Shown here one piece after another: positions 1-9,177 of a stretch of 64,000 nucleotides of DNA. The stretch is taken from contig JAUNJJ010000004.1 of assembly GCA_030533325.1 (NCBI GenBank), positions 23,275 through 87,274 on the forward strand, read 5' to 3'. Each line of letters starts with the position of its first letter. The stretch's first letter is position 1. Both the position numbers and the translations under genes were made by a program. Under the pieces are notes generated by a model, which worked only from the letters and a program-made list of their open reading frames with translations, searched no databases and was not told where the DNA came from. This DNA is from Oscillospiraceae bacterium (GTDB lineage: Bacteria; Bacillota; Clostridia; Oscillospirales; Ruminococcaceae).

Positions 1-804
1 GAGTCGGGCATATCACACGGAAAATTTATTCCCGGGATTGATTTTAACAGGGCTGAATACAGTCTGAAATCAGGGATAAACAAAATCTCGTGGGCAGCGA
101 TAAGGAGCAGAGGCGGCAGGGTTATTGTTGATATAAACGAGGATAACGGACTTGGAGGTTCCGTTCAGAGTGAACTTCCCTGCAATATTGTTTCTGCCCG
201 TGACGCACTTATAGTATCTGTTTCACCGTTCCGAGGGCAGTGTAAAGTTAAGGAGGGAGATGTGGTCTCCGCTGGTGAAATACTGATAAGCGGGATTATA
301 ACAAATGAAAAAAATAATTTTGTTGTGGAACGTGCACAGGGTGAGATAACAGGGGAATATGTTCTGAAGCAGAAATTTGTAAGATATTTTGAAAATACAG
401 AAAAAGTATACAGTAAAACAGAGTATAGAAAATATCTTGATTTTTTCGGGTTCAGGATACCATTGTCATTCCGTAAACCGGACGGAGAGAATTATGACAG
501 AAGTGAATTTACTGATTATTATGATTTTTTTGGATATGAGATTCCGGCAGGTACTGTAACAGAAAAATATGATATGTATGAATATAAAGAAATCACTGAA
601 ACAGAGGAGGAGGCTGAAAACAACCTGAATCTTATGATTGTAAATTTTGAAAAGAATTTTCTTGACAATACAGAGATTACCGACTGCAGAAAGGACAGTA
701 AAGTATATGATGACCGTATTGAATGCAGTGTTATGTATACAGTCAGAGGAAGTATAGGTGAAGAAAAAATAATCTTCCCCGGAAAAAACGGGGAAGATCA
801 GTAA
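1..804 (+). CDS. yqfD: Sporulation protein YqfD, 3' part (5' end outside window)
   Basis: The reading frame is open from base 1, so the start lies upstream of the window and about 267 C-terminal residues are seen. The visible part (SWAAIRSRGGRVIVDI, PCNIVSARDALIVSV, VKEGDVVSAGEILISGII) matches the conserved part of YqfD, a membrane-anchored protein of the engulfment stage of sporulation in Firmicutes. Position supports the name: yqfD precedes phoH, ybeY and era in Bacillus and clostridia. Here a convergent gene has been inserted between yqfD and phoH. An internal GTG at 262 could mislead a gene caller into a 180-residue product, but similarity continues upstream of it. The last codons overlap a hairpin that seems to terminate the convergent gene. 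Confidence 0.85.
   Translation, partial: ESGISHGKFIPGIDFNRAEYSLKSGINKISWAAIRSRGGRVIVDINEDNGLGGSVQSELPCNIVSARDALIVSVSPFRGQCKVKEGDVVSAGEILISGIITNEKNNFVVERAQGEITGEYVLKQKFVRYFENTEKVYSKTEYRKYLDFFGFRIPLSFRKPDGENYDRSEFTDYYDFFGYEIPAGTVTEKYDMYEYKEITETEEEAENNLNLMIVNFEKNFLDNTEITDCRKDSKVYDDRIECSVMYTVRGSIGEEKIIFPGKNGEDQ
772..798 (-). terminator. Terminator of the ricin-repeat gene, inside the yqfD 3' coding end
   Basis: A perfect 10-bp stem (ATCTTCCCCG with CGGGGAAGAT) and a short loop. Read on the minus strand it is followed by ATTATTTTTTC, a U-rich tract. It lies just past the stop of the minus-strand gene and wholly within the last codons of yqfD. Confidence 0.7.
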
Positions 805-806
805 TG

Positions 807-2108
807 TTATTCATTGTAAAGGATATATCCGACACTGAAACGGGCGTCTTTTTCTGATTTTACTGTTTCGGAAAGCGATGAGTAAATGCTTCTGTTTAAA
901 TCATCCGAATCAGGGTTTTTGTAGTTCTGTTCCGGTGTATAGTTCGAATATCTGTTTAAAGCAGTGATTTTTCCGTCGGAAAGATCACAGGTGTATGTGT
1001 GAATAGCCTGGTGGAGAGAATCAAAGTTATATGAAAGAATTGCACATGAGGCACCTTCAAGACTTTTTTCCATCAGTGTCAGAGCTTCTTCGGAATTTTT
1101 GGATTTTGATAATGAATGCCGTTTCTTTGCGTTTATCATTCTGAAGTTTATATTGTGTGCTTCAAGGCAGTTTCCTATTTTTTCAGGGTCTCCGCCCCAG
1201 CCTCCGTCTAAGGTACTTATAGAACTGAATCTTCTTATTCCAAGCATTGCTCCGGTATTTACAATAAGCTTTTTCAGTGAATTGTCATAAAGTCCGGATA
1301 ATTCAAATTCGACAGCAAGCTTAAAAAAGTCGGTATTACTTTCGTCAAAGTTTTTGGTTACAAGTCTTATTGCGTTGCATACGGCAATTACCTCGCAGGC
1401 AACTCCGTCCATAAATACATCAGCATAATGCAGGAGGCTGAAGTTACCTCCGGACTGATTGACTATGACTCCGGTTCCGTTATGGAGCATAGCATTTTCA
1501 GCTGATATGTTTACCCTTACATTGCTGTAGTAATTCCTGAGTGATTTTTTTATATCATTGTCTGTTACGTAAATCCATTCAAGATACTGCATGCAGGCCA
1601 TTCCGAATGTAATCCAGTCGGAGAGCGGGCAAAGAACAAGGCTTGTACGTTCCTGCATATCACGGAGCGGAGAAACCGAGTAGTTGTCCCAGCCGATGTA
1701 AATATAGCCGCCGCTTTGCTTCATTGCTGAACGTATGGAAATACCATGAGAATTCCTGTCTTTGAAAGGAAGTATTTCCCATATCTGATCTGCACGGTTC
1801 TGGTATCTTTCAGGCGATATGTTAAAAGAACCAGGGGTTGTACCTGGTCTCAGGGTAAGTACCAGGGATGGATTATCTGCACAGCAAATAACATATCCTG
1901 TTTCTTTCCATCTGAAAAGGAACTTTGTTTTGTCAGATTCGCCGAAGGAAAGTGATTTGCCTTCTTCATTTACTTTTATAAACCGATTGCATTCATGATT
2001 TTCAAGAACGCCTATATAGTAAATTTCGTTATCAAGAAATGAGAAAAAGTCATTTGAAGGAAGTGGAATGCCATGCGGATTAAATTCTTCTGAATTAAAT
2101 TTATTCAT
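807..2108 (-). CDS. Ricin-type lectin repeat protein with possible papain-like C-terminal domain
   Basis: A 433-residue protein of unknown function with no signal peptide, so probably cytoplasmic. Residues about 25-160 look like a ricin-B/CBM13-like trefoil (repeated W-W-Q/D-type patterns such as DQIWEILPF and GGYIYIGWDNYSV). The second half has GVACEVIAVCNAIRLV near residue 235 and AIHTYTCDLSDGKITALNRYSN near residue 370. The order Cys then His then Asn resembles C39/papain-fold cysteine peptidases, though this is only a pattern match. The start follows AGAGGA and a well-formed promoter. The gene is convergent with yqfD and breaks the usual yqfD-phoH linkage, so it may be a later insertion. 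Lectin-type recognition is inferred from the repeats; no substrate can be named. Confidence 0.5.
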   Translation of the reverse strand: MNKFNSEEFNPHGIPLPSNDFFSFLDNEIYYIGVLENHECNRFIKVNEEGKSLSFGESDKTKFLFRWKETGYVICCADNPSLVLTLRPGTTPGSFNISPERYQNRADQIWEILPFKDRNSHGISIRSAMKQSGGYIYIGWDNYSVSPLRDMQERTSLVLCPLSDWITFGMACMQYLEWIYVTDNDIKKSLRNYYSNVRVNISAENAMLHNGTGVIVNQSGGNFSLLHYADVFMDGVACEVIAVCNAIRLVTKNFDESNTDFFKLAVEFELSGLYDNSLKKLIVNTGAMLGIRRFSSISTLDGGWGGDPEKIGNCLEAHNINFRMINAKKRHSLSKSKNSEEALTLMEKSLEGASCAILSYNFDSLHQAIHTYTCDLSDGKITALNRYSNYTPEQNYKNPDSDDLNRSIYSSLSETVKSEKDARFSVGYILYNE

Positions 2109-2148
2109 ATTATAATCCTCTGTTCAAAAATATTTATTCATTTACTAT

Positions 2149-2177
2149 ATTATACTACAATTCTCACCTCTTTTCAA
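2149..2177 (-). promoter_or_regulatory. Sigma-A-type promoter of the ricin-repeat gene
   Basis: On the minus strand TTGAAA, a 17-bp spacer and TATAAT, about 40 bp upstream of the ATG. The rest of the 2109-2392 intergenic stretch is AT-rich. It also holds a weaker TATAAT (2327-2332) facing phoH. Confidence 0.65.
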
Positions 2178-2392
2178 TTGTTTACATAAAATATGAAATA
2201 AAAAAAGAACTTTCATGGGATATTACTGATTTTTTTGTGCAATATGCGAAAATACTGAAAAATATTTATTACATATTTCATAATAAAAAAAACGGTAAGG
2301 TACTTTTAAAATATTATTTTTTATGATATAATAGTATCAGAAAATAAGTTTCTTCTTCACGGGAAAAATACGAAAAGAAAAGAGTGATATTT

Positions 2393-3367
2393 ATGGCTGA
2401 AAAAACAGAGAGAATTATTAATGTCGATAGTTCGGATCAGATTCAGGAACTACTTGGAAACTGCGACTCAAACCTTGATTCAATACAGAAGAAGTACGGC
2501 GTTGTGATAATAAGCCGCGGAAACAACATCAAGATAATCGGCACTGAGCAGAATACTGCTGAGGCTGAACAGGCCATAAGGGCACTTCTTGAATATGCTG
2601 AAAAAGGTGAAAACATCAATGAACAGTCGCTGAGATATGTTACCAATATGGTTTCATCGGGTGCCGAAAAAGAACTTAAGGAACTTGTCGGAGACAGTCT
2701 CTGCATTACAACGAGCGGAAAGATTGTACGTCCGAAGACAGTCGGACAGCAGAAGTATGTTGATGCAATTAAAAAGAACACCATAGTTATTGGTATCGGT
2801 CCGGCCGGCACAGGTAAGACGTATCTTGCAGTTGCAATGGCGGTCAGAGCTTTCAAGGCACATGAGATTACAAAGATTATCCTTACAAGACCGGCTGTTG
2901 AAGCAGGCGAGAGCCTCGGATTCCTGCCGGGTGATCTTCAGGATAAGGTTGATCCGTATCTCAGACCTCTTTATGACGGACTGTTTGACATGATGGGAGC
3001 GGAAGCTTTTCAGAAGCATATGGAGAGAGGAACCATTGAGGTTGCGCCTCTGGCATACATGAGAGGACGTACACTCGATGATGCTTTTATAATCCTTGAT
3101 GAGGCGCAGAACACCACATCGGAGCAGATAAAGATGTTCCTTACACGTCTTGGAAACAACAGCAAGATGGTTATTACCGGTGACGTAACACAGATTGACC
3201 TCCCGTCAAGCAAAAAGTCAGGACTTGTAGAGGTCACAAAGGTTCTGAAGAATGTCGATGATATTTCAATTCAGAAGTTCTCGGACAAGGATGTTGTAAG
3301 ACATAAACTTGTTCAGGACATCATTAAGGCTTACGAAAAATATTTTGAGGAAGGGAAGAAAAAATAA
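2393..3367 (+). CDS. phoH: PhoH-family ATPase
   Basis: A cytoplasmic P-loop ATPase of the PhoH/YbeZ family, linked in bacteria to YbeY and ribosome/RNA metabolism. The N-terminal 100 residues form a KH-like segment (IQKKYGVVIISRGNNIKIIG). The ATPase follows, with Walker A GPAGTGKT near residue 137 and Walker B FIILDEAQN, then MVITGD. The length (324 aa) is usual. The chosen ATG at 2393 has a purine-rich GAAAAGAAAAGAG upstream; an in-frame GTG three codons earlier lacks correct spacing. It is followed after 3 bp by ybeY, the conserved partner, and both run into era. Confidence 0.92.
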   Translation: MAEKTERIINVDSSDQIQELLGNCDSNLDSIQKKYGVVIISRGNNIKIIGTEQNTAEAEQAIRALLEYAEKGENINEQSLRYVTNMVSSGAEKELKELVGDSLCITTSGKIVRPKTVGQQKYVDAIKKNTIVIGIGPAGTGKTYLAVAMAVRAFKAHEITKIILTRPAVEAGESLGFLPGDLQDKVDPYLRPLYDGLFDMMGAEAFQKHMERGTIEVAPLAYMRGRTLDDAFIILDEAQNTTSEQIKMFLTRLGNNSKMVITGDVTQIDLPSSKKSGLVEVTKVLKNVDDISIQKFSDKDVVRHKLVQDIIKAYEKYFEEGKKK

Positions 3368-3370
3368 TTT

Positions 3371-3877
3371 ATGCCAAAGCTTAAAGTATACATTAAAAAT
3401 TCTCAGTCAGAGGTAAAGGTTCCTGTCGGAATAAGACTTCTTATCAGACGTTGCTGTCAGGCTGTTCTGATTACTGAAAATTTCAAGAGAGATACAGAGG
3501 TGAGTGTTTCTTTTATAAATAACAAGGAAATCAGAAATCTCAACAGGATTTACAGAGACAAGGACAAGTCCACAGACGTTCTCTCATTTCCTCTTGGCGA
3601 AAACGGCAACTATGATACCAATGCCGAAACAGGTTATGTAATGCTCGGAGATATCGTTATTTCACTTGAAACTGCATTCAAGCAGGCTGATAATTTCGGA
3701 CATTCACTGGAGAGAGAGATTGGTTTCCTTACTGTTCATTCCATGCTTCACCTCCTTGGCTATGACCATGAAACAAGTACACTCGAAGCAAGAATTATGC
3801 GTGAAAAGGAAGAGGCAGTTCTTGAGAAGCTCGGTATTTCAAGAGATGCAACATTCGTTTCAAAAGCTGCAAAGTAA
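3371..3877 (+). CDS. ybeY: Endoribonuclease YbeY (16S rRNA maturation)
   Basis: A metal-dependent endoribonuclease needed for 16S rRNA 3' processing and ribosome quality control in the families studied. The protein of 168 residues carries the diagnostic zinc motif HSMLHLLGYDHE (H-x3-H-x5-H) near residue 124, and the upstream signature STDVLSFPLG. It begins 3 bp after phoH and ends 15 bp before era, as in most Firmicutes, indicating one transcription unit. Confidence 0.95.
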   Translation: MPKLKVYIKNSQSEVKVPVGIRLLIRRCCQAVLITENFKRDTEVSVSFINNKEIRNLNRIYRDKDKSTDVLSFPLGENGNYDTNAETGYVMLGDIVISLETAFKQADNFGHSLEREIGFLTVHSMLHLLGYDHETSTLEARIMREKEEAVLEKLGISRDATFVSKAAK

Positions 3878-3892
3878 GGAAGGAACAGGCTG

Positions 3893-4789
3893 ATGACAAA
3901 AACAGTTTTTATCACAATAGCAGGAAAAACCAATGCGGGAAAGTCGTCTCTTCTGAATGCTCTCATAGGTGAAAAAATTGCCTCGGTAAGCAGCAAGAGC
4001 CAGACTACGAGAACAAAGATTACCGGTGTTGTAAATATTGATGAAACTCAGCTTGTGTTCATTGATACACCTGGACTTCACAAGGCAAAGAACAGACTCA
4101 GCGAGTACATGCTCAAGGCTGTAAGAGAATCAGCTTCGGATATTGACGCTGTATTCTTCGTTGCTGACTGCACAAAGAAGGTCGGTGATCAGGAGAGGGA
4201 GATGCTCCGTTCTGTTTCGGCTTCAAAGACGCCGCTTGTTCTCATTCTGAACAAAATTGATCTGCTTAAGGATAAGACTGCACTTGCACAGACTATTGCT
4301 GAACTCAGTTCAGAATTTAACTTTGATGACGTTATTCCGATAAGCGTCCTTGAAAATGATGGTATAGACCTTGTTCGTGAAAAGGCACTTTCCCTTGCGG
4401 TTGAAGGACCTCATTTCTTCCCGGAAGATGCTATAACAGACCAGCCTGAAAAAATCATTGCAGGCGAGATTGTCAGAGAAAAGCTTCTTGAACTTCTTGA
4501 CGATGAAGTTCCTCACGGCATTGCTGTGGTCGTTGAATCAATGAAGGAACGTGAAGACAAGGATCTCCTTGATATTTCAGCGGTTATTTACTGCGAAAGA
4601 GATTCGCACAAGGGCATTGTTATCGGAAAGGGCGGAAGGATGCTCAAGAGAGCGGCAACTCTTTCAAGAAAGGAACTTGAAGAATTTTTCCAGATTAAAG
4701 TTAATCTTCAGTGCTGGGTAAAGGTTAAGGAAGACTGGCGTAACAGAGAGGCGATTATAAGATCTCTCGGTCTTTCTGACAACAATTAA
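3893..4789 (+). CDS. era: GTPase Era
   Basis: An essential Ras-like GTPase that binds the 16S rRNA 3' end and couples 30S assembly to growth. Motifs in order: G1 GKTNAGKSS at residues ~9-17, effector TTRTKITG, G3 DTPGLH, G4 NKID, then a C-terminal KH RNA-binding domain with GKGGRMLKRAA near residue 245. The length of 298 aa is standard. AAGGAAGGA precedes the ATG. It continues the phoH-ybeY operon. Confidence 0.96.
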   Translation: MTKTVFITIAGKTNAGKSSLLNALIGEKIASVSSKSQTTRTKITGVVNIDETQLVFIDTPGLHKAKNRLSEYMLKAVRESASDIDAVFFVADCTKKVGDQEREMLRSVSASKTPLVLILNKIDLLKDKTALAQTIAELSSEFNFDDVIPISVLENDGIDLVREKALSLAVEGPHFFPEDAITDQPEKIIAGEIVREKLLELLDDEVPHGIAVVVESMKEREDKDLLDISAVIYCERDSHKGIVIGKGGRMLKRAATLSRKELEEFFQIKVNLQCWVKVKEDWRNREAIIRSLGLSDNN

Positions 4790-4891
4790 CTGTAACAAAT
4801 TAGCATAGGTTTTAAGCGAAAAATCCCATTTATAATGCTGCAATAAAAGGTTATACTTTTATCAGATGATTTTTTACCGGAGGGTTTTCGT

Positions 4892-5035
4892 ATGAAAGAC
4901 AGCTTATGGGATTTGTTTGAAAAGAGCGGAAAAATATCCGACTATCTGAGATACAAAGGTTATCCGGGAAGTGATGATAATGGAACTTACAACAGTCAGC
5001 GGACTGGTAATAAGAGAACGTCAGTCAGGGGATAA
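4892..5035 (+). CDS. yqzL: YqzL-family small protein
   Basis: A short 47-codon gene. The product starts MKDSLWDLFEKSGKISDYLR, which fits the YqzL pattern (W near position 6, then a G-x-I/V-x-x-YL motif). YqzL sits between era and recO in Bacillus and clostridia, exactly as here. A good CCGGAGGG site lies 9 bp before the ATG. The C-terminal 25 residues are not conserved and overlap the start of recO in another frame. The function is unknown; the call rests on motif and synteny. The upstream gap 4790-4891 shows no clear terminator. Confidence 0.72.
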   Translation: MKDSLWDLFEKSGKISDYLRYKGYPGSDDNGTYNSQRTGNKRTSVRG

Positions 5036-5747
5036 CGATAAATTTATTGATATACTTACAGAAACCGATGGAGTTGTTGAGGTTATGGCAAAGGGTGTGA
5101 AAAAATATTCATGTCCTTTTGCTGCAGCCTCGCAGCTCTATGCTTATTCAAAGTTCTGTCTGTCCAGAAGAAAAGGAAGATACTATATTGACAGTGCACA
5201 GTCGATTAAAATATTCTATTCGGTAAGAGAGCAGCTTGACAGATTTGCTCTCGTTTCCTACTTTTCAGAGGTGCTTTCATACTGTCAGTTTCCTGAAAAG
5301 GAACACAGCAGGGATATACTGAGACTGTTCCTGAATATTCTTCACTATCTTACTGAGGGAACAAGAGACACTGAACTTCTGAAATGTATATTTGAACTGC
5401 GTCTTGCATCTGAAACCGGACACATGCCTGCGGTTGCCGGATGTGATTCATGCGGTACATACCAGACTGAAAAAATGTATTTTAAAATCGGGAACGGAAC
5501 GCTTTACTGTGAAAACTGCCTTTCTGCAGAAGAGGCGGGAAATGCAGTATGCATAGGAGTTCCCGTTCTTCATGCTATCCGGCATATCGTTCTCACGGAT
5601 TTTAACAGGCTGTTTAACTTCAGACTGAGCGGTGAAAGCATGAAACTTCTTTCGTTTATTTCTGAAAACTACCTTTCTGCACATCTGGGAAGGCGTTTCA
5701 GAACACTCGAATTTTATAAAAGCATAACTGATGAAAAGCCGTTGTGA
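4980..5747 (+). CDS. recO: DNA repair protein RecO
   Basis: The RecF-pathway mediator that helps load RecA onto SSB-coated DNA. The N-terminal OB fold is recognisable from TTVSGLVIRERQSGDNDKFIDILT and the VKKYSC segment. A four-cysteine zinc motif CDSCGTYQ...CENC lies at residues ~155-180, as in Firmicutes RecO. The length is about 255 aa, typical. GTG (4971) and ATG (4974) are in-frame alternatives; 4980 gives the family-like MELTTV and is about 10 bp from GGGAA. It overlaps yqzL by 56 bp, indicating translational coupling. Confidence 0.88.
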   Translation: MELTTVSGLVIRERQSGDNDKFIDILTETDGVVEVMAKGVKKYSCPFAAASQLYAYSKFCLSRRKGRYYIDSAQSIKIFYSVREQLDRFALVSYFSEVLSYCQFPEKEHSRDILRLFLNILHYLTEGTRDTELLKCIFELRLASETGHMPAVAGCDSCGTYQTEKMYFKIGNGTLYCENCLSAEEAGNAVCIGVPVLHAIRHIVLTDFNRLFNFRLSGESMKLLSFISENYLSAHLGRRFRTLEFYKSITDEKPL

Positions 5748-5782
5748 TATACGGTTTTACTGAATAAAAAAGAGAGAAAACA

Positions 5783-8161
5783 ATGAATAAATATTATAAA
5801 ACACTTGAACTTCATAAAGTACTTGAGATGCTTGCGTCCTGTACTTCAAATGAAACGACCAAAAAGATGGCACTTGAAATTGAACCGTGCTATGACTGTG
5901 AAGAGGTAAAAAGGGAGATCTCAAAGGTTTCACAGGCTTTTGAACTTTCAGTAAGATTCGGTACTCCTCCTTTTTCAGCTTTTAAGGACGTAAACGGACA
6001 TCTGAGAAGAGCTAAGTCGGGCGGCCGTCTTTCACTTAAGGATCTTCTCGAGGTTCTTTCCGTACTAAAGCAGATAAAGGCTCTGAGCGAATGGTACAAA
6101 CACTGTGAGGATACTGAAACAGATCTCGACTATCTCTTTAACAATCTTATACCTGATGATATGCTTCTTCAGAGACTGGAAACTTCCATTCTTTCAGAAG
6201 AGGAGCTTTCAGACGGTGCAAGTTCTGAGCTTGCCTCAATAAGAAGAAAAATCAGACAGACCGGCTCGAAGCTTCGTTCCACACTTGACAAGATGGTAAA
6301 GTCATCGTCAATGCAGAAATGCCTTCAGGAATCTGTGATAACGATGAGAGACGGACGTTACGTTCTTCCTGTAAAGTCTGAATACAAGGGTGCGGTACCT
6401 GGTCTTGTTCACGATACTTCATCAACAGGGCAGACGTATTTTATCGAGCCTATGTCAATTGTTGAGTGCAACAATGATATACGAATTCTCGAAAGTCAGG
6501 AGCAGGAGGAAATTGACCGCATTATCCGTGCGCTTACTGCTGAGTGTGCTATGCGCGCCGACAGTATTTCAGAAGGCTGGAGAGTGTGTACCATACTCAA
6601 TCTTTACTTTGCAAAATCTGAATTTGCAGCAAGGATAAAGGCGACAGCACCGGTTATTTCAGATGACGGTGTTATTGAACTTAAGAAGGCACGTCATCCG
6701 CTCATTGATCCGGGCAGGGTAGTTCCGGTTGATATCTCCATAGGAGAGGATTACAATGCGCTTATCATAACGGGGCCGAATACCGGCGGTAAGACGGTTT
6801 CGCTCAAAACCACGGGACTGCTTACTCTTATGACGATGTGCGGGCTTCTTATTCCTGTTGCAGACGGAAGCCGTATTTCAGTATTTGACAATATCCTTGT
6901 TGATATCGGTGACAATCAGAGCATTGAGATGAATCTCTCAACATTTTCATCACACATCAATCAGGTTATTGACATCATAGGAAAGGCTGACAAAAGATCA
7001 CTTGTTCTGCTTGATGAGCTTGGTTCAGGTACTGATCCTGTGGAAGGCGCGGCACTCGCTGTATCGGTTATTGAACGGCTTAAGTCAGCAGGTGCAAAGC
7101 TTATGGTAACAACACATTATCAGGAGCTTAAGATTTACGCTATTGAATCAGAGGATACACAGAACGCTTCATGTGAGTTTGATATTGAGACCCTTCGGCC
7201 TACATACAAGCTTATCATGGGTTCACCTGGTAAATCAAATGCCTTTGCAATCTGTCAGAGCCTTGGCATGCCTTCTGATGTAATTGAAGAGGCAAAGTCT
7301 CTTGTAAGTACAGAAAACATGCGGTTTGAAATGGTTATTGAAAAGCTTGAAGCCGCAAGAGCAGAGCTTGAAAAACAGAATGCAGAACTTAATCAGCTCA
7401 GACGTGAAGCAAAGGAAAATTCTGAAAAGCTTCAGAAGGAGCTTGAAGAACTTGAAGATATGAAGGAAAAGGAACTTGACAAGGCGAGAAGCATTTCCAT
7501 GAATATCATTGAAAATACAAAAGTCAAGTCCAACGAACTCCTTGATGAACTTCAGTCAATCAAAAAGCAGAAGAGTAAGGCGAAGTTTGAAAGCATGGTT
7601 TCAGATGCTGAGAGACTCAGTAAAAAAAGTCTTAACAACATGTACGACAATGCTAACCCTGTAGTAAAGAAGAAGCAGAATGATAATTACAAGCTCCCGC
7701 GTGCACTTAAAACGGGTGACTATGTATTTATTCCGTCGATGAATAAAAACGGAACGGTTGTAAGCAATCAGGACCAGAAGGGATTTGTATTTGTTCAGGC
7801 TGGTATCATGAAGATGAAGATGAATATCAGCGACCTTCGTCTTGCCGAAAAGCAGACTCAGAATAATCAGAACAAGGCAAAGTTTACACCGAAGAAAAAC
7901 ACAGCCTCACGCCAGGTTCAGCAGGAACTGGATATACGCGGATTTGCTGCTGATGAGGGAGTAATGGAACTTGATATGTTTATAAATCATGCAGTAATGA
8001 CCGGTCTTTCTCTTGTAACCGTTATTCACGGAAAGGGAACCGGTGTACTCCGAAGCGCAGTTCATGCAAGACTTAAAAAAATGCCGGTTGTAAAGAGCTT
8101 CAGACTCGGTGTATACGGCGAGGGTGAAGACGGCGTTACTATAGTCGAACTTAAACACTGA
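5783..8161 (+). CDS. mutS2: Endonuclease MutS2
   Basis: A MutS2 homologue of 792 residues, a family linked to suppression of recombination and, in Bacillus, to splitting of collided ribosomes. Domains in order: MutS core/clamp (1-300), ABC-type ATPase with Walker A GPNTGGKT at residues 331-338 and Walker B LVLLDELGSGTDP, a long charged coiled coil (about 515-600), a KOW-like segment, and a C-terminal Smr nuclease domain (LDIRGF ... HGKGTGVL). GAGAGAAAACA precedes the ATG. The gene is co-directional with recO and is followed 13 bp later by the RNase Z gene. Confidence 0.95.
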   Translation: MNKYYKTLELHKVLEMLASCTSNETTKKMALEIEPCYDCEEVKREISKVSQAFELSVRFGTPPFSAFKDVNGHLRRAKSGGRLSLKDLLEVLSVLKQIKALSEWYKHCEDTETDLDYLFNNLIPDDMLLQRLETSILSEEELSDGASSELASIRRKIRQTGSKLRSTLDKMVKSSSMQKCLQESVITMRDGRYVLPVKSEYKGAVPGLVHDTSSTGQTYFIEPMSIVECNNDIRILESQEQEEIDRIIRALTAECAMRADSISEGWRVCTILNLYFAKSEFAARIKATAPVISDDGVIELKKARHPLIDPGRVVPVDISIGEDYNALIITGPNTGGKTVSLKTTGLLTLMTMCGLLIPVADGSRISVFDNILVDIGDNQSIEMNLSTFSSHINQVIDIIGKADKRSLVLLDELGSGTDPVEGAALAVSVIERLKSAGAKLMVTTHYQELKIYAIESEDTQNASCEFDIETLRPTYKLIMGSPGKSNAFAICQSLGMPSDVIEEAKSLVSTENMRFEMVIEKLEAARAELEKQNAELNQLRREAKENSEKLQKELEELEDMKEKELDKARSISMNIIENTKVKSNELLDELQSIKKQKSKAKFESMVSDAERLSKKSLNNMYDNANPVVKKKQNDNYKLPRALKTGDYVFIPSMNKNGTVVSNQDQKGFVFVQAGIMKMKMNISDLRLAEKQTQNNQNKAKFTPKKNTASRQVQQELDIRGFAADEGVMELDMFINHAVMTGLSLVTVIHGKGTGVLRSAVHARLKKMPVVKSFRLGVYGEGEDGVTIVELKH

Positions 8162-8174
8162 AAGGAAAAATAAA

Positions 8175-9086
8175 ATGGTTGATATTTGTCTGGCTGGTAC
8201 AGGAGGAATGATGCCGCTTCATAACAGATGGCTTACCAGCTGCTATATGGAATACAACGGAAAAGCAATTCTGATTGACTGCGGAGAAGGAACACAGATT
8301 GCACTTGTGGAGGCGGAATGTAAGCTCAGCAAACTGGAAACTCTGTTTATAACACATTTTCACGCAGATCACATTTCAGGCCTTCCGGGACTCCTGCTTT
8401 CTCTCGGAAACTATTCAAAGAAAACTCCGCTTTATATTTACGGACCAAAGGGTATAACGGAGATTGTAAACAACCTCTGCTGTATCTGTGGAAAACTTCC
8501 GTATGAAATAATCATAAAAGAACTTCCGGTAAATGAAATAACCCAGTACAGCATACCGGAAATTGATGAGATGATTACAGTAAGATCATTTCCGCTCAGA
8601 CACCGTGTACCGTGTCTTGGGTATTCACTTGTATTTTCAAGAAAACCGGTATTTAACCCGGAAAAAGCCGAAGCTCTTGGAATACCTAAGATTATGTGGA
8701 GCAGACTTCACAAAGGCGAGGATGTTGAATTTGAAGGAAATATTTATACAACTGATATGGTAACAGACGGAGCCAGAAAACCAGTCAAGGTGACCTATGC
8801 AACAGACTCAAGACCGATTGATACAATTGCGGATGAGGCATTCCGTTCAGATTTGTTTATCTGTGAAGGTATGTACGGTGATGAGGAACATGCAGAGAGC
8901 ATGAAAGAAAAAGGTCACATGCTTATTCAGGATGCCCTCAGACTTGCCGAACTTGCCGAAGCCGAAAGACTGTGGCTTACTCACTACAGCCCGGCCATGA
9001 CAAATCCGTCAGTCTACGAAAAGAGCATCAGAAAGAAATTCCCGGCTGCTGTTATAAGCTGTGACGGTCAGAAAATAAATCTGTAA
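8175..9086 (+). CDS. rnz: Ribonuclease Z
   Basis: A metallo-beta-lactamase-fold endonuclease that removes tRNA 3' trailers. Motif II HFHADHISGLPGLL lies near residue 60, followed by later metal ligands (RHRVPCLGYS, YATDSRP, LTHYSP). The length of 303 aa fits the short form. This is relevant here because the tRNA-Leu gene in this window does not encode CCA. The start follows AAAGGAAAAA. The gene closes the housekeeping run. Confidence 0.93.
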   Translation: MVDICLAGTGGMMPLHNRWLTSCYMEYNGKAILIDCGEGTQIALVEAECKLSKLETLFITHFHADHISGLPGLLLSLGNYSKKTPLYIYGPKGITEIVNNLCCICGKLPYEIIIKELPVNEITQYSIPEIDEMITVRSFPLRHRVPCLGYSLVFSRKPVFNPEKAEALGIPKIMWSRLHKGEDVEFEGNIYTTDMVTDGARKPVKVTYATDSRPIDTIADEAFRSDLFICEGMYGDEEHAESMKEKGHMLIQDALRLAELAEAERLWLTHYSPAMTNPSVYEKSIRKKFPAAVISCDGQKINL

Positions 9087-9177
9087 CAAAATTTTTTCTC
9101 CGTCGTATAATGAAATATAAAGCAAAGCGGTAAAGATGCTGAGCTTTAAATACATTTTATAATGGAGATGTTTTACT

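Noticed and set aside
262..804. A separate 180-residue gene starting at GTG 262
   Set aside because: The same frame is open to base 1 and the upstream residues match YqfD, so this is an internal codon.
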